Both the position numbers and the translations under genes were made by a program. Of a stretch of 54,325 nt of DNA, positions 17,344-26,213 are shown piece by piece; the first letter of the stretch is position 1, and every line of letters begins with the position of its first letter. The DNA lies in contig NZ_JACHNZ010000028.1 of assembly GCF_014199685.1 (NCBI RefSeq), positions 1 to 54,325 of the forward strand, given 5' to 3'. The notes below the pieces were generated by a model that saw only the letters and a program-made list of their open reading frames with translations, was not told the origin of the DNA and made no database searches. This DNA is from Sphingosinicella soli. GTDB taxonomy: Bacteria; Pseudomonadota; Alphaproteobacteria; Sphingomonadales; Sphingomonadaceae.

Positions 17344-18066
17344 GTGGCAACCGAAGAAGACGACGAGGAATTGACCTTCGACGCGGAAGCGCCGCAGGCG
17401 CAGCCGGCGCCCCCGAAGGCGCAAGCCGAAACCCCGGCGACCGATCCGAAACCGGAGGCCTCAGCAGCACCTGCCGCAGAATCGAAGCCCGCCGAGCCTG
17501 CCGAGCCCGCCGCTCCGGCCTCGCGCAAACCGTCGCGCTCGGGCATGGCGATTGCCGCCTGTCTCGGTGTTTGCGTCCTCACCTCAACGCTTGCGGCCGT
17601 GCAATCGTGGCGCGCCGCGAGCATCGCCGCGGAGGCGAGCAGCGCCGGTTCGACGAAAGACGTGATCGCCAAGCTCAATGCGCTGCAGACGTTGATGGAA
17701 CAGCAGCGCGACGCCATCGACGAACTGTCGACACGCCCCGGCCTCGCCGCAGCGGCATCGCCGCAATCGGTGGACGGCCAGATCAACGCGCTCGCTGCAG
17801 CGGTGAAAGCCAATCAGCAGATGACCGAGCAGCTTCCATCGGTGGTGATGAAGCAGGTCAATGCCCGCCTCGCGCGCACCGAGCCTCGCCGCGCGGCTGC
17901 CCCGGCAAACGCCCGGCCGCAAGCCGCCCGCCCCGCCGTTCAGCGCAGCACGGCGCCGAAACGCCCGGAACGCACCGCCGAGGCCGCAAAGGTTCTGAGC
18001 ACGCCGATCGTTGCGGCGGCTGCCGAAAAGAAGCGGCCCGCCGGGGAAGAGATCAGCTATCCTTAG
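17344..18066 (+). CDS. Uncharacterised single-span membrane protein next to flagellin
   Basis: I do not recognise this protein. It has about 240 residues: an acidic, Pro/Ala-rich N-terminal cytoplasmic tail (about 65 residues), one membrane helix around GMAIAACLGVCVLTSTLAAV, a helical and possibly coiled-coil stretch with MEQQRDAIDELS, and a basic Ala/Pro-rich tail. It lies between flagellin and the convergent fliA gene, behind the flagellin terminator. The start is uncertain: GTG at 17344 gives MATEEDDEEL, and a TTG at 17332 would add four residues. No promoter stands out. The location suggests a flagellar or motility link, but only by context. Confidence 0.65.
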   Translation: MATEEDDEELTFDAEAPQAQPAPPKAQAETPATDPKPEASAAPAAESKPAEPAEPAAPASRKPSRSGMAIAACLGVCVLTSTLAAVQSWRAASIAAEASSAGSTKDVIAKLNALQTLMEQQRDAIDELSTRPGLAAAASPQSVDGQINALAAAVKANQQMTEQLPSVVMKQVNARLARTEPRRAAAPANARPQAARPAVQRSTAPKRPERTAEAAKVLSTPIVAAAAEKKRPAGEEISYP

Positions 18067-18078
18067 TGACGCGGAATG

Positions 18079-18816
18079 TCAGGCCGCCCATTCTGAAAGG
18101 CCGCCGCGCATCCGGTCGAGCGCGGCTTTCTTGATCTGGCAGACGCGCGCGGCGCCGACGCCGAGCACGGCACCGATTTCTTCGAGGTTCAGTTCCTCGA
18201 CATAATAAAGCTGGAGCACCATCGCCTCGCGTTCGGGCAGCGTGCGTATGCCTTCGGCGAGCGCGCGTTCGAGATCCTTGCGTTCGAGCGTTTCGTCGGG
18301 CGCCTCGCCCTCGTCCGCGAACCACTGCGAATGGTCTGAATAGACCTCGTCGATATTCTCGTAGCGGACGCCCTGCGTCGCATCGATTTCCACCTGCAGC
18401 GCTTCGAGCGTGATGCCCATGCGCGCGGCGAGTTCCATCTGTGTCGGCGGGCGCCCGAGTGCGCGTTCCGCCTCGCGGCGCGCATCGTTAAGCTGCTTGC
18501 GGCGCACGAGCGCGCTGCGGCACATGTTCGCCTGCCGCCGAAGCTGATCGATCATCGCGCCGCGGATGCGCGTGGTGGCATAGGTGGAGAAGGCGGCAGT
18601 GCCGCGCTCCTCGAAGTTGCGCGCCGCTTCCAGCAGGGCGATCGTGCCGATCTGAACGAGATCACCGATCTCGATCGCCGAACTCATGCGCCCGAAGACA
18701 TGCCACGCGATCTTGCGGACGAGGCCCAGATTGGCCTCGACAAGCTGCTGCGGCGTCGGCGCTGCCTGACGCCGACCATAAACAAGACCTCCGGCAAGCT
18801 CAGCCCGCGCGTGCAT
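18079..18816 (-). CDS. fliA: RNA polymerase sigma factor for flagellar operons, FliA (sigma-28)
   Basis: FliA directs RNA polymerase to the late flagellar promoters. The 245-residue product has sigma-70-family regions 2 to 4: a region 2 segment with ARNFEERGTAAFSTYATTRIRGAMIDQLR, region 3 with GRPPTQMELAARMGIT, and a region 4 helix-turn-helix with LNLEEIGAVLGVGAARVCQI. The ATG at 18816 overlaps the end of flhG by 17 bases. It is the last gene of the transglycosylase-flhA-flhF-flhG-fliA unit and so should itself be made under sigma-54 control. FlgM encoded at 24025-24324 is its likely anti-sigma factor. Confidence 0.96.
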   Translation of the reverse strand: MHARAELAGGLVYGRRQAAPTPQQLVEANLGLVRKIAWHVFGRMSSAIEIGDLVQIGTIALLEAARNFEERGTAAFSTYATTRIRGAMIDQLRRQANMCRSALVRRKQLNDARREAERALGRPPTQMELAARMGITLEALQVEIDATQGVRYENIDEVYSDHSQWFADEGEAPDETLERKDLERALAEGIRTLPEREAMVLQLYYVEELNLEEIGAVLGVGAARVCQIKKAALDRMRGGLSEWAA

Positions 18817-19690
18817 CGCATCCCTCTCCGAAGAAGGCGGTGTTCGGCGTCGCGAGAATGTCCGTGCGCGTCCGCTTCGCGATGTCGAGCGCGAGGCTGT
18901 TGAACGCCTGCCCCGCCGCCGACAGCGGAAAGGCTTCCACGAGACAGCGCTTGCGCATCGCGGCGCTGTGCACATGGTTGTCGTGCGGGATCGAGCCCAG
19001 GTGTTCGAGATTGATATCAAGGAACGTGCCCGCCACCTGCTTGAAGCGCGCGAAGAGCCTGCGGCCCGCAAGCGCGTTCGGCACCATGTTGGTGACGACC
19101 AGCACCTCGCGGCAACGCCCGCGCTGTGCGAGCACCTTGAGAATACCGTAGGCATCGATGAACGAGGCCGGCTCGTCGGTGAGCACGATAACCGCGAAAT
19201 CGCTCTTCTCGACAAGGCTCGTGACGCTCGGCGCGATGCCCGCCGCCGTGTCGATGACGAGATAGTCGAGATCGTCCTCGAAGACGCGAAACTCGCGGCA
19301 GAATCCATCGAGCACGCCATCCTCGATCACGGCAAGGCCGGCATCCCCGGAACCGCCGCTCACAAGCCCGATCCCCGCCGGACCCGGCTGCACGATCTCG
19401 GTGAGCGGAACGCCGTCCTTCAGGGCATCGCGTACCGTGCGACCCGCAGGACGCCCGAGCATGACCCCCGCGTTCGCGAGCCCGAGATCGGCATCGAACA
19501 GCATCACGCGCTTGCCCGATTTCGCGAGCGCGACCGAGAGGTTGACCGAGATGTGCGTCTTGCCGACACCGCCCTTGCCGCTGGCGACCGCCACGACGAC
19601 GGGGCGGTTGCGGATATCCTGGCCGGTCGGCGCGGGCGAGGTCATTCGGTACAAGCCTTCCGTTGGCACACGATTGAGAGCAGCGATCAT
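18800..19690 (-). CDS. flhG: Flagellar number regulator FlhG (FleN/YlxH), MinD-type ATPase
   Basis: FlhG limits flagellar number, together with FlhF, in polarly flagellated bacteria. The 296-residue product is a ParA/MinD ATPase with the deviant Walker A motif KGGVGKT at residues 39-45, followed by the switch-like DADLGLANAGVMLG and a later YLVIDTAAG. The ATG at 19690 overlaps the flhF stop as ATGA. No N-terminal DQAxxLR motif is seen, the element some FlhG proteins use to stimulate FlhF. That is notable because the neighbouring FlhF lacks much of its GTPase signature. Confidence 0.92.
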   Translation of the reverse strand: MIAALNRVPTEGLYRMTSPAPTGQDIRNRPVVVAVASGKGGVGKTHISVNLSVALAKSGKRVMLFDADLGLANAGVMLGRPAGRTVRDALKDGVPLTEIVQPGPAGIGLVSGGSGDAGLAVIEDGVLDGFCREFRVFEDDLDYLVIDTAAGIAPSVTSLVEKSDFAVIVLTDEPASFIDAYGILKVLAQRGRCREVLVVTNMVPNALAGRRLFARFKQVAGTFLDINLEHLGSIPHDNHVHSAAMRKRCLVEAFPLSAAGQAFNSLALDIAKRTRTDILATPNTAFFGEGCDARAG

Positions 19691-20643
19691 TGCAGCGTCG
19701 CCGTCGCGCCGTGGGAAAGTGCCGCCGCGACCATCCGGCAAAGGCCGGTCGCCCGCGCAGCATCGTAGCCGCTGCCGAAATCGGCGGAACGTCCGATCCC
19801 CGCCAGGGGCACTCCGCTCGACAGCAGCATGGTCAGCACCGCCCCGGGCGGCAGGGTTTCACCCGCATGGGTAAGAACATAGGCATCGAAACCTTGCGAA
19901 AACATCTCCGCGATCTGGCGGTGCCGCGCGAGCTGGCCGCTGAGCGGTATCGTGCAGAGCACGGTGAGCGTGCCCGCGCGCTCCAGTGCCGCGCGCAGTT
20001 CATCCACTTCGCACGCGGCAAGGCGCGGATCGCTCGGCATATCGATGAACAGCCGCTCCTTGCGGGAAAGACGCCGCGCCGCGTCGGCAAGGCTCTCTCC
20101 GCGCGCCGGTTCGGCCACGGGAATTTTCAGAATGGCGCCGATCACGCGAAGCTGCTCGCGCGCGCCGGGGCGACGGTCTCCGGAAAGGAAGGTGATGCGT
20201 TCGCCGGGGCGCACCGCGCGCGCCATCGCGGCGAGCTGCGCCAGCGTTGTCGTCTTGGCGCTGCCGCTGTCGCCCACCACGCAGACGTGCGCGAGGTCTG
20301 TGTGCGGCGGCGGCGCGATCGTCACGCCGCGTTCGACGCGGATCAGAAAGCGGGACCAGGCATCGGCAAGGTCGGTTCCGGCCGCCGCCATCTCGCCGGT
20401 GAGGAATTCGGGATCGATGCCGACCGCGCGCGCCTGCGCGATAAAGCGCACCATCGGATCCTTGCCCTTCGGAGCGGGGGCGGAGACAGGCCTCTTCATC
20501 TGCCGCTCGATGCCGCCCGCGACAACCTCCACACCGTGGCGCGTGGTGCGGGTCTCGTAAACGACGGCGTCGGGGCCGAACATTTCGGCGACACGTTCAA
20601 GCGCGATGCGGCTGCTCGGTGCTACGATGGTCGTGGTCTGCAT
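19687..20643 (-). CDS. flhF: FlhF-like SRP-type GTPase with degenerate nucleotide motifs
   Basis: By position (between flhA and flhG) and overall layout this is FlhF, the GTPase that places the flagellum at the cell pole. It has 318 residues, shorter than most FlhF proteins. G1 reads GDSGSAKTTT (residues 124-133), where GxxGxGKTTT is expected, so a glycine next to the lysine is replaced by Ala. The G3 position has DMPSD (201-205) instead of DTAG, and G4 has THAGE (258-262) in place of TKLD. The middle segment GDRRPGAREQL still resembles the SRP-type DTxRxGAxEQL. GTP binding may be weak or lost. Confidence 0.8.
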   Translation of the reverse strand: MQTTTIVAPSSRIALERVAEMFGPDAVVYETRTTRHGVEVVAGGIERQMKRPVSAPAPKGKDPMVRFIAQARAVGIDPEFLTGEMAAAGTDLADAWSRFLIRVERGVTIAPPPHTDLAHVCVVGDSGSAKTTTLAQLAAMARAVRPGERITFLSGDRRPGAREQLRVIGAILKIPVAEPARGESLADAARRLSRKERLFIDMPSDPRLAACEVDELRAALERAGTLTVLCTIPLSGQLARHRQIAEMFSQGFDAYVLTHAGETLPPGAVLTMLLSSGVPLAGIGRSADFGSGYDAARATGLCRMVAAALSHGATATLQ

Positions 20644-20660
20644 GATGCGACTTCAACTCC

Positions 20661-22751
20661 CTAGTGTTCGTTGCCGCGGCCGACGACGGCCACCACCTGA
20701 ACCTGACGACTGTCCGGAATCTCGTAGAAGGACAGTACCGTCACATCCGGCAGATGCTGGCGCAGAAGCTGGAACAGCGGCCTGCGCACGAGCGGTGTCG
20801 TGACAACTGCAAATGTCGTGCCATCCGACAGCAGCGGACGCGCCGCCTCGCCGAGCGCGGTGAGGATGCGCTGCGACAGCGCCGGATCGAGCGGATAGGC
20901 CCCCGCCGGATCGGCGCGGACGGACGCGACCAGAAGCTGCTCCAGCTCGCCGTCGAGCGTGATGATCTTCAGCTGATCGCGCATGCCGCAAAGCCGCTGC
21001 ACGATCAGCCCGCCGAGGGCCGGGCGCACGAGTTCGGTCAGCTCCGCGGCGTCCTGCGTGCGGTGCGAAACGCCCGACAAAGCCTCGATAATCCGCCGGA
21101 AATCGCGGACCGGCACGGCCTCGTCGAGCAAGGTCTGCAAGACATGTGTGATCGTCTGCAACGACAGCGACTTGGTGACCGCACCGACAAGCTGCGGCGC
21201 CGCGTTCTGCAACGTATCGAGCAGCTTCTGCACCTCGTCCTGCCCGAGCAGCTGGCGCGCTTCGCCTGTGAGGATCTGGTTGACGTGCGTCGCCATCACC
21301 GTCGAGGGATCGACGACCGTGTAGCCGTTCGCGACCGCCTGATCTTTTTCTTCCGGCGGGATCCAGAGCGCATCGAGCCCGAACGTCGGATCCTTGACGG
21401 CGCGTCCGGAAACCGACGCATGGACGAGACCGGAATCGAGCGCGAGCATCTCCTGCGGCGCCACTTCGTCCTCGCCGTAAACGACGCCCGAAACGAGCAC
21501 GCGGTAAGCATGAGGCGGCAGCGCCATGTTGTCGCGCACCCGGATCATCGGGATGACGAAGCCGAGTTCGCGCGACAGCTGACGGCGGATGCCTGTGAGG
21601 CGGCCCATCAGCGGCGCGCCGAGCTTCTCGTTGACAAGACCGATGAGGCCGTAGCCGATCTCCACGCTGATCTGGACGTTGTCGGTCACATCCTCCCAGC
21701 TGATCTGGGATTCCGCATTCGGATCGGCGAGCGGCGTCTCGACGAGAGGCACGGCCTCGGCGATGGTCTTGGCCCGCTTCAGACGCCACGCGACGACACC
21801 CGCGATGGCGGCGGCGGTAAGGATCATGCCGTGCGGCATGCCCGGAACGACGCCGAGCAGCGTGAGGATGACCGCAACGGGCGTCCACGCGCCCGCCGAG
21901 CCGAACTGGCTGGAAACCTGGCCGGTGAGATCGAGCGGCGACGACACGCGCGTCACGATGATCGCCGCTGCGATCGAAAGCAGCAGCGCCGGGATCTGCG
22001 CGACGAGGCCGTCGCCGATCGCGAGCAGGATGTAGTTCGAGCCCGCCTCCGCCAGTGTCAGACCATGCTGCACCGTGCCGAGAATGAGGCCGCCTACGAT
22101 GTTGACGAACAGGATAAGGATGCCCGCGACGGCATCGCCCTTCACGAACTTCGAGGCACCGTCCATCGAACCGTAGAAATCCGCCTCGGTCGCGACTTCC
22201 TGTCGGCGGGCCTTGGCTTCGTCGGGCGTCAGCAGGCCCGCGTTGAGATCGGCGTCGATCGCCATCTGCTTGCCGGGCAAAGCATCGAGCGTGAAGCGTG
22301 CGGACACTTCCGAAACGCGGCCCGCGCCCTTCGTGATCACCACCAGGTTGATAATCATCAGGATCGCGAAGACGAAAATGCCGACGATATAGTCGCCGCC
22401 GATCAGGAAGTTGCCGAACGCCTCGATCACCTTGCCGGCGGCATGCGGCCCTTCGTGGCCGTTGACCAGCACGACGCGCGTGGAGGCGACGTTGAGCGCG
22501 AGGCGGAGCAGCGTCGCGAACAGCAGCACGGTGGGGAACGACGAGAAATCGAGCGGCTTCTGCGTGTTCAGCGCCACCATGAGCACGGCGAGCGAGATCA
22601 TGATGTTGAAGATGAAGAACGTGTCGAGCAGGAACGGCGGGATCGGCACCACCATCAGCACGACGAGCAGCAGGATGCCGATCGGCAGCACGGCCGCGCG
22701 GCCCGCGCCTGCCCAGATCGAGCGGTTCATCTGGAGCGCTGCTGTGGTCAC
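20661..22751 (-). CDS. flhA: Flagellar export gate protein FlhA
   Basis: FlhA is the largest export-gate protein; its cytoplasmic ring receives chaperone-substrate complexes. The 696-residue product has about eight membrane helices in the first half and the FHIPEP-family signature around GAGRVSEVSARFTLDALPGK near residues 140-165. A large C-terminal cytoplasmic domain follows. Length is normal. It follows the transglycosylase gene by about 50 bases with no promoter of its own in view, and precedes flhF by 17 bases. Confidence 0.97.
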   Translation of the reverse strand: MTTAALQMNRSIWAGAGRAAVLPIGILLLVVLMVVPIPPFLLDTFFIFNIMISLAVLMVALNTQKPLDFSSFPTVLLFATLLRLALNVASTRVVLVNGHEGPHAAGKVIEAFGNFLIGGDYIVGIFVFAILMIINLVVITKGAGRVSEVSARFTLDALPGKQMAIDADLNAGLLTPDEAKARRQEVATEADFYGSMDGASKFVKGDAVAGILILFVNIVGGLILGTVQHGLTLAEAGSNYILLAIGDGLVAQIPALLLSIAAAIIVTRVSSPLDLTGQVSSQFGSAGAWTPVAVILTLLGVVPGMPHGMILTAAAIAGVVAWRLKRAKTIAEAVPLVETPLADPNAESQISWEDVTDNVQISVEIGYGLIGLVNEKLGAPLMGRLTGIRRQLSRELGFVIPMIRVRDNMALPPHAYRVLVSGVVYGEDEVAPQEMLALDSGLVHASVSGRAVKDPTFGLDALWIPPEEKDQAVANGYTVVDPSTVMATHVNQILTGEARQLLGQDEVQKLLDTLQNAAPQLVGAVTKSLSLQTITHVLQTLLDEAVPVRDFRRIIEALSGVSHRTQDAAELTELVRPALGGLIVQRLCGMRDQLKIITLDGELEQLLVASVRADPAGAYPLDPALSQRILTALGEAARPLLSDGTTFAVVTTPLVRRPLFQLLRQHLPDVTVLSFYEIPDSRQVQVVAVVGRGNEH

Positions 22752-22802
22752 GAACGGCTCCGGGCGCTGGTCTTCAAGGCTTCAAACTCCGTGTAAAAGC
22801 GC

Positions 22803-23597
22803 TCAGCCGAGGCTGGCGAGCGTGAGATAGGCAAGCCGTGCGGCTTCCGGTTTCGTGGCCATGAGCAGACCGTCGAAAGATGCGGCATCCTCGCCAGCGA
22901 GCGCGAGCGCGAGGCTCATCGGCAGCGGCGGTGCGGATTGCGGTGCCGCCGCGGCAAGCGCCTGACCGGGCGCTTTGTCGCCCATCTTGGCCCCGAAACG
23001 CTCGTAAACGTCGGCGAGCGAGCGCGGCGTGCCGTTTGCCGCATAGAACACCGCGCGGTTCGCGGCGGCTGCGGCGGGCATCACCTGATCGGCGCGCTGA
23101 TCGGGGTTCGATGCCATGGCGCCGAGGAATTTCGATGCGCCGCGCGGGCCGAGGAAATGGCCCATGTAGAGATCGGTCGCATTTGCCGTGCGGCCCGTTG
23201 TCCCCTCGATGGCGCTTTGATTGTCGCGCGCGGTTTCGGCGGCCATCAGCGCGGAGGCTTCGGGCTGGTTGCGGAGGTTCATGATCGCCGTGCGCAGGCC
23301 GGAATCCGCGACGGAAAGTCGCCCGCGCGCGTCGGTTCTGATGGCGTTCGCCGCCCAGCCGAGGCCGTGGTCGGCGCCGTGACGCTTCAGCGCGCCGAGC
23401 CAGCTCTGGTCGATGAACTGATAGAGGCCGGTGGCGCTGCTTGTCTTCGCCTTTGCGTCGGGCCGCAGGCCGCTTTCGACCTTCGCCTGATTATAAAGAT
23501 AATCGAAATCGACGCCGGTTCGCCGGCTCGCTTCGGCAATCGCCGTGCGGACGCGGTCGGCGCCTGCAGCGATCGTAGAAATGGGCGTCGGATTCAT
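22803..23597 (-). CDS. Lytic transglycosylase, probably flagellum-specific
   Basis: A 264-residue soluble-domain protein with an SLT-type transglycosylase fold at residues 25-160. The probable catalytic Glu is E41 in KVESGLRP, and the substrate-binding signature SSATGLYQFIDQSW follows at about residues 53-66. The tail is Ala-rich. No clear signal peptide is seen at the N-terminus, so export may use the flagellar apparatus. It heads the flhA-flhF-flhG-fliA unit behind a sigma-54 promoter. FlgJ in this window lacks a muramidase domain, so this enzyme probably opens the peptidoglycan for the rod, as SltF does in other alphaproteobacteria. That role is inferred. Confidence 0.85.
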   Translation of the reverse strand: MNPTPISTIAAGADRVRTAIAEASRRTGVDFDYLYNQAKVESGLRPDAKAKTSSATGLYQFIDQSWLGALKRHGADHGLGWAANAIRTDARGRLSVADSGLRTAIMNLRNQPEASALMAAETARDNQSAIEGTTGRTANATDLYMGHFLGPRGASKFLGAMASNPDQRADQVMPAAAAANRAVFYAANGTPRSLADVYERFGAKMGDKAPGQALAAAAPQSAPPLPMSLALALAGEDAASFDGLLMATKPEAARLAYLTLASLG

Positions 23598-23626
23598 GAC
23601 GGCTTCGTCTCCTTTGAGGGAGATGA

Positions 23627-23642
23627 AGCAAGGGCCGTGCCA
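23627..23642 (-). promoter_or_regulatory. Sigma-54 promoter of the transglycosylase-flhA-flhF-flhG-fliA operon
   Basis: On the minus strand the site reads TGGCACGGCCCTTGCT, matching TGGCACG-N4-TTGCW fully with the right GG to GC spacing. Transcription should begin near 23616, about 19 bases before the ATG at 23597, with an AAAGGAG ribosome binding site in the leader. Confidence 0.88.
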
Positions 23643-23662
23643 GTGTCAGAAAATCAGCGCGC

Positions 23663-24028
23663 TCAGGCGCAGTCGAGGTCCAGCGAACGGTAGCCGCCGT
23701 CCATGCGGCCGTTGCGGCCATAGCGGCTTTGCGGGGCATGCCCGGCCGCGCGCGAGAGCACGGCGAGGCGGCGCTCGACGCCAGCAAGCAGCAGGTTCAC
23801 GCGCAGCGCGGCCTGCTCGCAAAGCTCCGCGCCTTCGCGGATCAGCGCATCTGTTTCGGCATCGCTTTCGACGATCGGCGAAAGCTGGAGCGCAGAAATG
23901 GCAGCGAGCTTCGCGGGCGTTGAGGATTCGAGGACGCTGATGTCCCCGCTTTCCAAAGCCGCAAGCTCTGCGCGCAGCGTTTCGTTCAGGGTCTTCAGGG
24001 TCTGCCGGTAGGCAGGGGCATCCATCAT
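23663..24028 (-). CDS. flgN: Flagellar chaperone FlgN-like
   Basis: FlgN escorts the hook-junction proteins FlgK and FlgL to the export gate. The 121-residue product is helical with no membrane segment, and starts with a long amphipathic helix of the sort seen in FlgN (TLKTLNETLRAELAALESGD). The family is weakly conserved, so the call depends also on its position straight after flgM, with an ATGA overlap at 24025-24028. The C-terminal tail is Gly/Arg/Tyr-rich, which is unusual. It is the last gene of the flgP-like-flgT-like-flgA-flgM-flgN unit. Confidence 0.82.
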   Translation of the reverse strand: MMDAPAYRQTLKTLNETLRAELAALESGDISVLESSTPAKLAAISALQLSPIVESDAETDALIREGAELCEQAALRVNLLLAGVERRLAVLSRAAGHAPQSRYGRNGRMDGGYRSLDLDCA

Positions 24029-24324
24029 TGAGACGCCCAGCCGAGATCGAGATCGACCATCTTGCGGGCGATCTGCTCGGGGTCGACCGTGTAGCTGCCG
24101 CTTGCGATGGCGGCGCGAAGCTCGGCAACGCGCGCGTTATCCACCGGCGCAGCGGCGGCATCTCGCGCGGCGCTTGCGAGGGCGGAAAGCTCGGCGCGCG
24201 CAGGCGTCGGCGCGGCTTCGGCCGTGGCGGTCTTTGCAGCCCCGGCCGCTTTCGCGGCAGCCGGATCCAGCAGCACCGATGCTCCGTTCAGCCCGGCCGG
24301 TCGGCCCGAAATTCCGTCTACCAT
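24025..24324 (-). CDS. flgM: Anti-sigma-28 factor FlgM
   Basis: FlgM holds FliA inactive until the hook is complete, then is exported through the hollow flagellum. This 99-residue protein has a disordered Ala-rich N-terminal half and a C-terminal sigma-binding half with RVAELRAAIASGSYTVDPEQIARKMVD, closely matching the family pattern. It is cotranscribed with flgN and flgA, the common arrangement. Together with fliA in this window it completes the checkpoint. Confidence 0.92.
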   Translation of the reverse strand: MVDGISGRPAGLNGASVLLDPAAAKAAGAAKTATAEAAPTPARAELSALASAARDAAAAPVDNARVAELRAAIASGSYTVDPEQIARKMVDLDLGWASQ

Positions 24325-24371
24325 ATTATCGCCTCATCATCGCCGCAGCGGCGCACAAGCCTATTATAAAT

Positions 24372-25091
24372 TCATTCACGACCGGTTTCCGGATTCTTAT
24401 AGCCCGGCAGTGCAACAATTCCCGGGCTGACCACAATCGTTTGAATCCGGCTGCCTGAAGCCACGTTGCGAACGCGAACGCGAACGCGGCCGCCCACGGG
24501 CGCATCCTGTTCGGCGACGCCCTCCACCGCGACCTCGATCCCCGTCCCCCCGCTCCTGATCTGTACAGGGTCGCCGCGTTTCACGGCATTGGGCGCGATC
24601 ACCACGTTGGTGCGCACCGTCTCGCCGGGGCTGAGCGCGCGGATCACCACCTTGCCGACCACCTGGTCGATCGCGGTCGCGCCGCCGGGCACATAGGTAT
24701 CGGGCCGGAAATCCACGTCGCCCGCCGTGATCGTACCGCCGCGCGGAACCGGACGAACGACAACGACAGCGCCGCTGCCGTCCTGAACAGCCCCCTGCCC
24801 CGCCGGTTTCATGTCCACCGGCACATAGATCTGCCAGCCGTCCGGCGCGCCGCAGCGCACGAGCACCGTCGTCTGCCCCGCGCCGTACCAAACCAGTTCG
24901 GGCCGCATCGCGCACGCGCCGAGCTTCAGGCGGCGATCCACGCGCGGCGCGCGGTGCGGGCCCGCGAAGTCACCGATGTGCGCTTCAAGACGATCGAGAT
25001 TTTCGAAGACGACCGGTTGCGCCCCCGCAGGCGAGGCGGCGGCGATCATCGCCGCCAAGGCCCAGCGTCGGGAAACCGTCGTTTTGTTCAT
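24372..25091 (-). CDS. flgA: Flagellar P-ring assembly chaperone FlgA
   Basis: FlgA is a periplasmic protein that helps FlgI form the P ring. The product has an N-terminal signal peptide ending near PAGAQ, and the C-terminal SAF-like domain with the family passages VPRGGTITAGDVDF, ALSPGETVRTNVV and GDPVQIRSGGTGIEV. The start is uncertain: the ATG at 25091 gives 239 residues and a standard signal peptide, while an upstream ATG at 25127 would add 12. Its N-terminal part is longer than the minimal FlgA but within the family range. Confidence 0.93.
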   Translation of the reverse strand: MNKTTVSRRWALAAMIAAASPAGAQPVVFENLDRLEAHIGDFAGPHRAPRVDRRLKLGACAMRPELVWYGAGQTTVLVRCGAPDGWQIYVPVDMKPAGQGAVQDGSGAVVVVRPVPRGGTITAGDVDFRPDTYVPGGATAIDQVVGKVVIRALSPGETVRTNVVIAPNAVKRGDPVQIRSGGTGIEVAVEGVAEQDAPVGGRVRVRVRNVASGSRIQTIVVSPGIVALPGYKNPETGRE

Positions 25092-25142
25092 CCAGCCTTG
25101 CATGACACGTTTCAAAGCAATGTCCATGCCAAGGCGGGGACA

Positions 25143-26213
25143 TCAGCGCAGACGCGTTGCCGTTCGTGTGCCGGGCGGCACGCCGTCGCCGAGCACGCGC
25201 GCCCTCGCCGCGCTGCCCGAAACCGAAACCACCTCGGCGAACGTCCAGCCCGGTCCGGCCCCTGCCGCCACCCGCGTGTCGCCGAGCCCGAGCAAGTCGC
25301 CGACAACGAGATCGCCGCGCGCCGCTGAAATCAGCAGCTCATCGCCCGAAGCGCCGTTCACGGCCACTTCCAGCGGTCGGCAGCGCGCAAACGCGCCGGC
25401 GTCCTCGACAAGATCGGCGAATTTCCTGCCGAAATCCGGCGCAGCCGCGCGGCGCGAAGGGCGGTAGTCTGCGGGCAGATACTCCCAGGACCGCGCCGAA
25501 AGCGTCCAGTCGCTGTCGCGCGTGATCCGCCCGAGCAGCGTGCCGCGCACGGCGTCGAACACCTCGACCCCGAGCACCGCCTCGGCGCGCTTGCCTGAAA
25601 CCAGCCCGGCGCCTTCGACCCGGTGCGCGCGGATTTCGATGAACGGCTGCACGAACAGCCCGTATCCGGGCGCGCCGCCGTGCGCGATCGCCGCATAACG
25701 ATCGGAAGACCGCTGCGCGGCGGCAAGCGGCGGGGCGGCGGCTTCGCCGTAAGCGGCACGGAACGTGCGCTCGGCGTCAGCGCGCACCGGCTCTGCGATC
25801 GCGGGATCGATCGCCGGATCGATATCCACCCGCAGCGCGCCCACATGCATCGCCGGGCGCGCGGCGTTGCAGACATTGGCGTCGAGCGGCGCCAGCGTTG
25901 CGGATACAGCAACCCGCAGCAGGCCGTTTTCGCGCCACTCGTCCGTCACCTCGAACGCCGTCACCTTCGCGCGCGCGGTCGCCCAGAGCGTATCGGAGCG
26001 CACGATGTTGCGGTCGATGATGGTGCGCGCCTCGACATCCATGCCCCCGGCCGCGACCGCCTGCCGCAGCGCATCCCCGATCGCCGCGCGCCGCGCGCGC
26101 GCCGCGTCGGCGCCGAGCGGCGCGGCGCCTTCCACAGCGACGCGCGTGTCCGCTGACGCGGGAAAGACCGCGAGCAGAGCGACAAGAGAGAGCAGGGCAG
26201 CGGCGTGTCGCAT
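25143..26213 (-). CDS. FlgT-like H-ring protein homologue
   Basis: The 356-residue product has a signal peptide (about 1-21, ending ASAD) and an N-terminal domain that resembles FlgT: a passage with AARARRAAIGDALRQAVAAGG, then a middle and a C-terminal domain. In Vibrio FlgT forms the H ring around the basal body and is encoded with flgO and flgP. Here it is followed by flgA, and a small FlgP-like gene overlaps its start by one base. No flgO is visible. The assignment is by pattern and context, and a structural comparison would settle it. Confidence 0.65.
   Translation of the reverse strand: MRHAAALLSLVALLAVFPASADTRVAVEGAAPLGADAARARRAAIGDALRQAVAAGGMDVEARTIIDRNIVRSDTLWATARAKVTAFEVTDEWRENGLLRVAVSATLAPLDANVCNAARPAMHVGALRVDIDPAIDPAIAEPVRADAERTFRAAYGEAAAPPLAAAQRSSDRYAAIAHGGAPGYGLFVQPFIEIRAHRVEGAGLVSGKRAEAVLGVEVFDAVRGTLLGRITRDSDWTLSARSWEYLPADYRPSRRAAAPDFGRKFADLVEDAGAFARCRPLEVAVNGASGDELLISAARGDLVVGDLLGLGDTRVAAGAGPGWTFAEVVSVSGSAARARVLGDGVPPGTRTATRLR

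Noticed and set aside
24325-24340. GGCGATAA-like sigma-28 element before flgM
   Set aside because: It overlaps the start codon region and has no upstream TAAA element at the proper distance.
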